A program made the position numbers and the translations under genes. A stretch of 64,000 nucleotides of DNA from Ardenticatenaceae bacterium (GTDB lineage: Bacteria > Chloroflexota > Anaerolineae > Promineifilales > Promineifilaceae). Shown here in pieces: positions 34,459-42,400 of this stretch. The notes below the pieces were generated by a model. It had not been told where the DNA came from. It saw only the letters and a list, made by a program, of their open reading frames with translations, and searched no databases. The stretch covers positions 62,001 through 126,000 of the forward strand of contig JACKBU010000002.1 of assembly GCA_020634395.1 (NCBI GenBank). Reading direction: 5' to 3'. The stretch's first letter is position 1; each line of letters begins with the position of its first letter.

Positions 34459-35072
34459 CACAGTTGGGCCAGCGCCTGCCGGGTAGCCGCCACAATCAGC
34501 CGGTGCTCGGCGGCGTGCATCCGGGCGGCGAAGTCGTCGAGGGTGTCGCCGGGGTGGAAGGGGACAACGGCCGTGTCGATCACCGGCCCGGCATCCACTG
34601 CGGGGATGACCGTGTGGACCATGCAGCCGCTGTGATCAATTTCGCCGGCCTGGAAGGCGGCGAAGGCGCGTTCGATGGCCTGCGTCCCGGCAAACTGCCC
34701 CGGCAGCGCCGGATGCAAATTAATGACGCGGTAGGGGAAATGGTCCAAAAAAGCCGGGCTGAGGACGTGCATCCAACCGGCCAGCACGATGAGATCCGGC
34801 GCAAACGCCGCGACTTTTTCGGCCAGGTCAACATCGTAGGCAACCCGGCTTTGACCGGCGTCGGTATAGGGCTTTAACGGAAAGTAAAGCGTGGGAATCC
34901 CGGCCTTCTGGGCGCGGACCAATCCATAAGCCTGCCGCCGGTTGGCCACCACCACGGCGATCTGAGCCAGCAGGTCACGGCCGTGCACGGCGTCGATCAA
35001 AGCCTGGAGATTGGTGCCGGATCCGGACACGAAGATGGCGAGGCGCGGGTTGTTGCCTGATAGTTCGTTCAT
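34458..35072 (-). CDS. purN: Phosphoribosylglycinamide formyltransferase
   Basis: 204 residues, normal for PurN, which formylates GAR with 10-formyl-THF in purine synthesis. The N-terminal loop is IFVSGSGTNLQALIDAV. Catalytic Asn and His lie in VINLHPALPGQFAGTQAI (about residues 114-116), and the third catalytic residue, Asp, is in HTVIPAVDAGPVI. GGAG precedes ATG 35072. It is the only purine gene here on the minus strand and lies about 4 kb from the main cluster. Its stop overlaps the start of the GT-C-like gene. Confidence 0.95.
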   Translation of the reverse strand: MNELSGNNPRLAIFVSGSGTNLQALIDAVHGRDLLAQIAVVVANRRQAYGLVRAQKAGIPTLYFPLKPYTDAGQSRVAYDVDLAEKVAAFAPDLIVLAGWMHVLSPAFLDHFPYRVINLHPALPGQFAGTQAIERAFAAFQAGEIDHSGCMVHTVIPAVDAGPVIDTAVVPFHPGDTLDDFAARMHAAEHRLIVAATRQALAQL

Positions 35073-35292
35073 TGCAGCTCCGTGGCATGGCCGTCAGGTG
35101 TAAAAACGGCCGTGCGCCGGCTTAGTTTAGCATAGCAGCCAGGACAGGAACAAGCGCACGGCCGTCTGCGCGCAACCAGCGGCACCGTTTAATGTTCCAT
35201 TAGGCGCTCAGACTACTTTTGGCAGCAAGCCCACTCTTATGAGAGAATCAGAGCAAACATCATTGATTTTGCAAAAGGAAGGTTAGTGACGC

Positions 35293-36024
35293 ATGGCAAA
35301 AAAAGTTAGGAGAAGACGAAGCACCCCAGCCGATGAGCGCAAGACAAACTGGCTGATTATCGGCGGCATTATTGGTCTGGGAGTGATTGGCCTGTTTGGC
35401 CTGTTGTTCGCCTCGCTGCAAGGGTCTGGCACCTCCACGGCAGCGGCTACCCCCAGTCCCAGCTTCGTATTAGAAGATTACTGCGCCTCCAACCCGGATA
35501 ACTGTATAGCGATTGGGCCGGCCGACGCGCCGGTAACGGTAGTGGAAGTGTCGGACTATGGCTGCGGACACTGCGCCTCATTTAATCTCAATTCAGCCGC
35601 CACCCTGAAATCGGAGTACGTGGACACTGGAGAAGTGCGCTGGATTACCATGCCCTACGCCCTGGGTGGCCAAAGCGGTTATCCAACGCTGCCCTCGGCG
35701 GCATCGGCCATGTGCGCCAGCGAACAGGGCACGGAGGCCTTTGAGAAATACCACGAAACCTTATTCACGTTGCAGGGTACGGGCAACTACAACACGCGGG
35801 ATGGTTTCCTGCAAATTGCCCAGGCTGTAGGGTTGGACATGGATGCTTTTACGGCGTGTTATGATGACGGCCGTTACGAAAGCGCCGTCAGCAACAACAT
35901 CCAGGCCGCCAATCGCAGCGGCGTGGCTGCAACGCCCACCTTCTTTGTGAACGGCCAGAAGGTAGAAGGCAACTTGCCCCTCGACAATTTCCGGCAGCTG
36001 CTGGACAGCCAGGTAAATTCCTGA
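35293..36024 (+). CDS. DsbA-like thiol-disulfide oxidoreductase, membrane anchored
   Basis: 243 residues. A basic N-terminus precedes one membrane helix (WLIIGGIIGLGVIGLFGLLF), which leaves the thioredoxin domain outside. The active site is CGHC in SDYGCGHCASFN (about residue 94). The helical insertion of DsbA/DsbG-type proteins follows, and the cis-proline loop is GVAATPTFFVNGQ. It forms disulfides in exported proteins and is re-oxidised by a membrane partner, most likely the VKOR encoded eight bases downstream. GGAAGG precedes the ATG. Confidence 0.92.
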   Translation: MAKKVRRRRSTPADERKTNWLIIGGIIGLGVIGLFGLLFASLQGSGTSTAAATPSPSFVLEDYCASNPDNCIAIGPADAPVTVVEVSDYGCGHCASFNLNSAATLKSEYVDTGEVRWITMPYALGGQSGYPTLPSAASAMCASEQGTEAFEKYHETLFTLQGTGNYNTRDGFLQIAQAVGLDMDAFTACYDDGRYESAVSNNIQAANRSGVAATPTFFVNGQKVEGNLPLDNFRQLLDSQVNS

Positions 36025-36031
36025 GGTGACC

Positions 36032-36487
36032 ATGCAACGACCCGACGATTGGCAACTTCGCCTCATTCAACTGCTGGCCGTGTTTGGCATGTTTGTCGCT
36101 TATTTTTTGCTGCTCTTCCACCGCGGAGACTTGATTGGCGTCTGTGAACCGGGCGGCTTCGAGGATTGCGGCCAGGTCAGCGGCCCAGGCGCACCGTATT
36201 CTGCCATTGGCCCCATTCCGGTCGCCCTGATCGGGCTGGTAGGATACATCGTCATCTTCCTGGCCGTCTGGCTAAAAGATTGGATCGCGGCTTTAGACGA
36301 TTACATGCCGGAGATCATGGTAGGACTGACCGGGCTGGCCTTTGTGTTCACCCTGTACCTCACGTCGCTGGAGTTGTTTATCATCCACGCCGTCTGCCGC
36401 TACTGCCTGATCTCGGCCGGGATTGTCACGCTTCAGTTAATTCTGGCCATCTTCTATATGCGCCACGTTAACAGCGCAAGCGATTGA
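36032..36487 (+). CDS. Vitamin K epoxide reductase (VKOR) family protein
   Basis: 151 residues from ATG 36032, with GAGGTGA overlapping the dsbA stop region (a GTG at 36026 is also in frame). Four membrane helices are visible. The redox-active CxxC is HAVCRYCLISAG, and the loop pair is GVCEPGGFEDCGQVSGP with the conserved serine before PYSAIGPIPVALIG. Bacterial VKORs replace DsbB: they pass electrons from DsbA to quinone. The tight pairing with the DsbA-like gene makes a complete oxidative-folding system. Confidence 0.95.
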   Translation: MQRPDDWQLRLIQLLAVFGMFVAYFLLLFHRGDLIGVCEPGGFEDCGQVSGPGAPYSAIGPIPVALIGLVGYIVIFLAVWLKDWIAALDDYMPEIMVGLTGLAFVFTLYLTSLELFIIHAVCRYCLISAGIVTLQLILAIFYMRHVNSASD

Positions 36488-36491
36488 AGTT

Positions 36492-36527
36492 AAAACGGTG
36501 CGCCAACCCGGGTTGGCGCACCGTTTT
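36492..36527. terminator. Rho-independent terminator after dsbA-VKOR
   Basis: AAAACGGTGCGCCAACCC and GGGTTGGCGCACCGTTTT form a perfect 18-bp palindrome followed by TT. The T run ends the transcript on plus; the A run permits use on minus too. It lies five bases past the VKOR stop. Confidence 0.93.
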
Positions 36528-36717
36528 TTGGGGCAGCCAACGGCCGTCTCATCGGCATGGTCACGATCGGGGAAGCGGCGCTAAAATTGTTGGCTCAGGC
36601 AAGCGGCCGCGGAACCAACAAGAAATCCCAAAATCGTATGCCCTCTATGGCAGTCAAATGCCAGATCGCGGCCCAAACGGCTGCGTTTACTTTCCCACTT
36701 TAAAAAGGAACCACATC

Positions 36718-37875
36718 ATGGAATTTGGAGTCCCACGAGAAATCCGCGATTTAGAAATGAGAGTCGGCCTGACGCCACCGGGCGTGCTGGCCCTGACGCA
36801 GGCCGGTCACACAGTCTACGTGGAACGGGATGCCGGTTTAGGCGCTGGCTTTACCGACGAACACTATCGCCAGGCAGGCGCCCAGATTGTCTATTCGACA
36901 GCTGAGGCATACGGCCGTGCCGACGTTGTCGCCAAAGTCGCTCGCCCCACCGCCGCCGAACACCGCCTCTTTCGCCCCGGCCAGATTATCTGTGCCTTTC
37001 TGCACCTGCGCGTAGCCTCTCCGGACCTGCTCAGCGCCCTGACTGAGCGCGAAATCACGGCCATCTCCTACGAGGAGTTGGAAGAAGATGATGGGATGCG
37101 CCCGGTGCTGCTGCCCGCCAGCGAGGTTGCCGGGCGCATGGCTCCTGTCATTGCCGGTAACTTGCTGCGGAGCGGCCAAAGTCTGCCCGGTCAGCATGGG
37201 CTGGGCATTTTGCTCAGTGGGTTGCCAGGGGTACCGGCAGCGGCCGTTGTCATTTTGGGCGCTGGGGTGGTCGGCAGTAATGCCGCTCGCGCCTTCAACG
37301 GTGTCGGTGCGCAGGTCACCGTACTCGGCCGTGACATTCGCCGCCTGCGCCAGATCGACGACCACTGCGGCGGCCGGGTCTCCACCATGCTGGCCAACGA
37401 GTTTAATCTCAAACGAGCGGTGCAGTTCGCCGACGTACTGGTGGGGGCTGTGCTAGACCCGGGTAAACGCGCCCCTATGTTGGTTTCGCGGGAGATGGTA
37501 CGCAGCATGCGCCCCGGCTCGCTCATCATAGACTTTTCGATCGACGAAGGCGGCTGTGTCGAAACCAGCCGCCCCACCACGCTGCGCGATCCCATCTACG
37601 TCGCCGAAGGTGTCATCCACCACTGCGTGCCCAACATCACCTCGGCCGTCGCCCGGACCACCAGTTACGCCATCACCAATGCTGCCCTGCCCTACTTGCT
37701 TACCATTGGCGAAGAGGGTTTATTGGGGGCCGCCCAGAAGCGTGCGGCGTTGCTGCGCGGCGTCGTGTTGTATCACGGCAAATTAACCCATCCCGACATA
37801 GCAGCCATACTGGACAGAGAAGTAGAAGTCCATCTCTCACCGGGAGGATCCGCGTTTAAGGAAAACTTACGATGA
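36718..37875 (+). CDS. Alanine dehydrogenase / PNT family oxidoreductase
   Basis: 385 residues from ATG 36718 (AAAGGA upstream at 36704). The N-terminal domain starts EFGVPREIRDLEMRVGLTPP and has AFLHLRVASPDLL. The NAD site is AAVVILGAGVVGSNAARAF. GSLIIDFSIDEGGCVETSRPTT and HHCVPNITSAVARTTSYAIT match the end of alanine dehydrogenase (usually HYAVANMPGAVPRTST). The 'PNIT' variation leaves room for a related substrate such as another amino acid, so I do not give a symbol. Its last codon overlaps the CoA-transferase start (ATGA), so the two enzymes are coupled and probably act in one amino-acid degradation route. Confidence 0.82.
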   Translation: MEFGVPREIRDLEMRVGLTPPGVLALTQAGHTVYVERDAGLGAGFTDEHYRQAGAQIVYSTAEAYGRADVVAKVARPTAAEHRLFRPGQIICAFLHLRVASPDLLSALTEREITAISYEELEEDDGMRPVLLPASEVAGRMAPVIAGNLLRSGQSLPGQHGLGILLSGLPGVPAAAVVILGAGVVGSNAARAFNGVGAQVTVLGRDIRRLRQIDDHCGGRVSTMLANEFNLKRAVQFADVLVGAVLDPGKRAPMLVSREMVRSMRPGSLIIDFSIDEGGCVETSRPTTLRDPIYVAEGVIHHCVPNITSAVARTTSYAITNAALPYLLTIGEEGLLGAAQKRAALLRGVVLYHGKLTHPDIAAILDREVEVHLSPGGSAFKENLR

Positions 37876-39167
37876 ACTGGGAAACGCTCTATCGAAGCAA
37901 AGTCACTGACGTCGCTACGGCTCTCAGTGTTATACAGTCAAACAATCGCATTTACATCGGCGGCGGGGCGGGTGTGCCGGTCGAACTGACCAAAGGGCTC
38001 ACCTCCCGCGCCCCCGAGCTTAAAAATGTGGAACTCACCCACATCCTGACTTTTGCCGCCGCACCTTACTGCGACCCTGCTTATCAAGACAATTTTCGGG
38101 TCAACGCCCTGTTTATCGGGCACAACGTGCGGCAGGCAGTGCAGGAGGGACGCGCCGATTTTACGCCCATTTTCTTAAATGAAATTCCGGGACTGTTTCG
38201 CGATGGCTACCTGCCCATTGATGTCGCTTTGATCTCCTTATCGCCGCCGGACGAACATGGCTTCTGCAGCTTTGGCGTCGAGGTAGGCACCACCAAACCG
38301 GCCGCCGAATCGGCGCAGGTGATTGTGGCAGAGGTCAATCAGCAAATGCCACGCACGCTGGGCGATAGTTTTATTCACCTTAGCCGTATTGACCACATCG
38401 TGGAAACCGATTATCCGCTGCCGGAAGCGCCCCAGGGCGGCGCGACGGCCGAGCACCTGCAGGTAGGGGCACATATCGCCGAAATGATTCCCAATGGGGC
38501 AACGCTGCAAATGGGCATCGGCAGCATTCCCGATGCGGTGCTGCAGAACCTGGGCGATCATAAAGACCTGGGCATTCACACGGAGCTGTTTTCCGACGGG
38601 GTGATTGAGATGGTAGAGCGCGGCGTGATCACCTGCGCCCGCAAAACTTTCCATCCGGGCAAGATCGTGGCCGGCTTTTTGTTTGGCACGCAGCAGTTAT
38701 ATAACTTCATCCATAACAACCCGCTCATCGAACTGCACCCCACGGATTATGTCAATGACCCGTTTAACATCGCCCAGAATAACGCCATGGTCGCCATCAA
38801 TTCTGCCCTGGAAGTGGACCTCACCGGCCAGGTTTGCGCCGATTCGATTGGACCGCGGTTATACAGCGGGGCCGGTGGTCAGGTTGACTTTATCCGTGGG
38901 GCAGCCCGTTCCAAGGGTGGTTTGCCGATCATTGCCCTGCTGTCTACGGCGCGCAGTGGCACAGTAAGCCGCATTGTGCCGTTGCTAAAGCACGGCTCCG
39001 GCGTGGTGACGACACGCAACGACGTGCATTTTGTCGTAACCGAATTTGGCGTGGCGGCGCTGTATGGCAAGTCAATCCGGCAGCGGGCACAGGCGCTGAT
39101 CAGCATCGCCCATCCCAAGTTCCGGGACGAGCTGACGTATGAAGGCAAGAAGCTTGGTTATCTGTAA
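37872..39167 (+). CDS. Acetyl-CoA hydrolase/transferase family CoA-transferase (4-hydroxybutyrate CoA-transferase-like)
   Basis: 431 residues, as in Cat2-type CoA-transferases. The family start NNRIYIGGGAGVPVELTKGL binds CoA. SLSPPDEHGFCSFGVEV follows, then IPDAVLQNLGDHKDLGIHTELFSDG, whose Glu is the expected covalent catalyst, and GGQVDFIRGAARSKGG near the end. The enzyme moves CoA between acetyl-CoA and a short carboxylate such as 4-hydroxybutyrate, propionate or butyrate. Translation is coupled to the alanine-dehydrogenase-like gene by a 4-base overlap. Only one ACGGCCGT occurs in the two genes together, fewer than the window average. Confidence 0.9.
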   Translation: MNWETLYRSKVTDVATALSVIQSNNRIYIGGGAGVPVELTKGLTSRAPELKNVELTHILTFAAAPYCDPAYQDNFRVNALFIGHNVRQAVQEGRADFTPIFLNEIPGLFRDGYLPIDVALISLSPPDEHGFCSFGVEVGTTKPAAESAQVIVAEVNQQMPRTLGDSFIHLSRIDHIVETDYPLPEAPQGGATAEHLQVGAHIAEMIPNGATLQMGIGSIPDAVLQNLGDHKDLGIHTELFSDGVIEMVERGVITCARKTFHPGKIVAGFLFGTQQLYNFIHNNPLIELHPTDYVNDPFNIAQNNAMVAINSALEVDLTGQVCADSIGPRLYSGAGGQVDFIRGAARSKGGLPIIALLSTARSGTVSRIVPLLKHGSGVVTTRNDVHFVVTEFGVAALYGKSIRQRAQALISIAHPKFRDELTYEGKKLGYL

Positions 39168-39256
39168 CAAACGGGGGCAACGGCCGTTAGACAACTTGCA
39201 CCAATCTTCTTTTTTTGAGTGCATGGCCTGGGCGAGTTGGATACAATCTTGATTCT

Positions 39257-39394
39257 ATGAACGAATTGACCCGTGACCGGCTGAGGAGGCATGGCATGAA
39301 CTGGCTTTTATTTCTGCCGCCACCTGCAACTTGCACGCCGTCGTACCCGAGCAGCCGCCAACATCTCACTTTTTTTCGGCAACCTGACAACTAA
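39257..39394 (+). CDS. Possible leader peptide upstream of purL
   Basis: ATG 39257 gives 45 codons. A nested ATG 39296, with GAGGAGG eight bases upstream, gives 32 codons starting MNWLLFLPPPATC. Both end at TAA 39392. The strong ribosome site on such a short frame, just before a terminator-like hairpin in front of purL, suggests a regulatory leader. There is no homology to support a functional peptide and it may be chance. Confidence 0.25.
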   Translation: MNELTRDRLRRHGMNWLLFLPPPATCTPSYPSSRQHLTFFRQPDN

Positions 39395-39406
39395 ACAACC
39401 TGTTAC

Positions 39407-39447
39407 CTCCCGCTAAGTGTCAATACACGAAGCGGGAGTTTATTTTT
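39407..39447 (+). terminator. Terminator-like hairpin in the purL leader (possible attenuator)
   Basis: CTCCCGCT (39407-39414) and AGCGGGAG (39431-39438) form a perfect 8-bp stem, with a smaller TGT/ACA pair in the loop. TTTATTTTT follows at once, then the purL Shine-Dalgarno (AAGGAGAGG) and ATG 39459. Placed between the CoA-transferase gene and purL it may simply end the upstream transcript, or it may control entry into the purine operon. Confidence 0.65.
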
Positions 39448-39458
39448 AAGGAGAGGCG

Positions 39459-42400
39459 ATGACAGCGCAGATGAAACCGATGGCTACGGCCGTTTCCACC
39501 CCCCCATCTACCTTCCGCATCGACGTGACCCCGCGCCTGGAAGACGGCCGTTGGAACGGCCGTGCCTACCTGCAAGCCGCCCACCAACTCGGCTACACCC
39601 AACTGACCGGCTGCCACGCCGGACGCATTTATTTTTTGCACGGCCGTCTCACCGCCGCCGACGCCGCCCAAATCGCCGCTGAACTGCTGGCTGATCCGGT
39701 GACGGAAGAATGGACGATTGACGATTCACGAGTGACGCTCGACAATGCCCCATTCACCATTGACGTCTCTCTATTGCCCGGCGTCACCGACCCGCCGGCC
39801 GAGAATTTGGTAAAAGCCGCCCACCTGCTGGGCGTGACCGGCCTGGAGCGGGCCGCCACCGGGCAGCGCTTCTACCTGCAAGGCGATCTGGACGAGACGC
39901 TTTGCCAGGCGCTGGCGGCCGAAATCTTCGCCAACCCGGTGGTGCAGCGTTTCACCGTCAACGCGCCCATCAGCCCGCCCTTCTTCGCTTATCAGGCCGC
40001 CGACGCGACAGTCGAGACAATATGGCTACGCGAAGCCGACGACACGGCGCTTCTGGCCATCAGCCGGGAGCGGCGGCTGGCGTTGGATCTGGCCGAGATG
40101 CAGGCCATCCAAACCTATTACCGCGCCGAAGAGCGTGACCCGACCGACGTGGAGCTGGAAATGATCGCCCAGACGTGGAGCGAGCACTGTGTCCACAAGA
40201 CGTTTAAGGCGCAAATTGAATACACAGGGCCAGACGGCCGTACCGAAACCATCAACGGCCTGCTCAACACCTACATCCGCGCCGCCACGGAGCAGATCAA
40301 CAAGCCCTGGGTGCGCTCCGCCTTTGTGGACAACGCTGGCATCATCGCCTTCGACGAGCAGTTCGATCTGGCGTTTAAGGTGGAAACCCACAACCATCCT
40401 TCGGCGCTGGAGCCGTTTGGCGGGGCCAATACGGGCGTGGGCGGCGTGGTGCGCGACGTGCTGGGCGTCAGCGCCCGCCCCATTGCCAACACCGACGTGC
40501 TCTGCTTCGGCCCGCCCGACCTGCCCCACGACGACCTGCCGACCAACGTGCTGCACCCGGCGCGCATCGCCGACGGGGTAGTTCACGGCGTGGAAGATTA
40601 CGGCAACAAAATGGGCATCCCCACGGTGAACGGCTCTATCCACTACCACCCCGGCTACACGGCCAATCCGCTGGTCTACTGCGGCTGCCTGGGCATTTTG
40701 CCACACGGTTCGCACCGCACGGCGGCGCAGCCGGGCGACCTGATTGTGGCGATTGGCGGGCGGACGGGGCGCGATGGGCTGCGCGGCGCGACCTTTTCCA
40801 GCATGGAGATGGACGTGGCGACGAGTGAAATTGCGGGCACGGCCGTGCAAATCGGCCATCCCATCATGGAAAAGCAGGTGCAGGAAGTGGTCTTGCGCGC
40901 CCGCGATGAGGGGCTGTATACGGCCGTCACCGACTGCGGCGCGGGCGGTTTTAGCTCGGCGGTGGGCGAGATGGGCGAGAAATTGGGCGCGACGGTGCAG
41001 CTTCAGGACGTGAAGCTGAAGTATCCGGGGCTGCGCCCCTGGGAAATCTGGCTGAGTGAGGCCCAGGAGCGCATGGTGCTGGCCGTGCCGCCGGATAATT
41101 TCCCCCGGCTGGCCGCAATTTGCGCCGGGCAGGATGTGGAACCGACGGTTTTGGGCACGTTTAGAGATGACGGCCGTCTCCTCATCCACTATGGCGAGGC
41201 ACTCGTCGGCGAACTGGACATGGACTTTCTGCACAACGGCATTCCACAACGAAGATTAAGTGCGGATTTCGGATTTCGGAATTCGGATTTCGGAGAGAAG
41301 TTCCGAAATCCGAATTCCGCAATCAAAAATCCCAAAGAGGCGCTCCTGCGCCTGCTGGCGCACCCGGACATTCGCTCCAAAGAGGCGGTGATTCGCAAAT
41401 ATGATCATGAGGTGCAGGGAGGAACGGCCGTGAAACCCCTCACCGGCTACGCCAACCACGGGCCGAGCGACGCGGCCGTCATCGTCCCGCAGGGGACAAT
41501 TGCGGATTTGGGATTTGGGATTTCGGAATCGCACTCCCAAATCCGCAATCCCAAATCCGAAATCAAGGGTGTCGCTCTTGCAAATGGGATAAACCCACGC
41601 TATACAGAAATCGATCCCTACCACATGGCCTTTGCCGCGGTGGATGAGGCGCTGCGAAATGTAACGGCCGTAGGCGCCGATCCCGACCAGGTAGCCATTC
41701 TGGACAACTTCTGCTGGGGCAACCCACTGCTGCCCGACCGATTGGGCAGTCTGGTGCGCTGCGCCCAGGGCTGTTACGATGCGGCCGTCGCCTATCAGAC
41801 CCCCTTCATCAGCGGCAAAGACAGCCTGAACAACGAATACACCGGCAGCGACGGCCAGAAACACGCCATCCCCGGCACGCTGCTCATCTCTGCGCTGGGC
41901 ATTGTGCCCGACGTAGCCAAAACGGTGACGATGGATTTGAAGCGGGCCGGCGATTTTCTGTTCATCGTCGGCGAAACGGGGGCAGAGTTGGGCGGCAGCC
42001 ACTACGGGCTGGTCGGTGGGACGATTCAGCCGCAGCACAACAACACACCCAAGGCCAAACCCCGCGCGCTGGACACCTTCCGCAAGCTCCACAAAGCCAT
42101 TCAGGCCGGGCTGGTGCAGGCCTGCCACGACTGCGCCGAAGGCGGGCTGGCCGTGACGCTGGCGGAAATGTGCCTGGCAGGCGGCCTGGGCGTGGAAATC
42201 CACCTCATCCACGCGCCGCGCGATCCATACTGGGCCTACTCGTCCGACGAGGCGATTTTGTTCTCGGAAAGCCTGAGCCGCTTTGCCGTGGAAGTGCGCC
42301 CCGAACATTCCGACCCGTTCCGCGCCATCATGGCCGGGACGCCCCACGAGTGCGTGGGCGTGATTGGCGGCGCGGTGTTAAGGGTGAACGGCCGTGCCGC

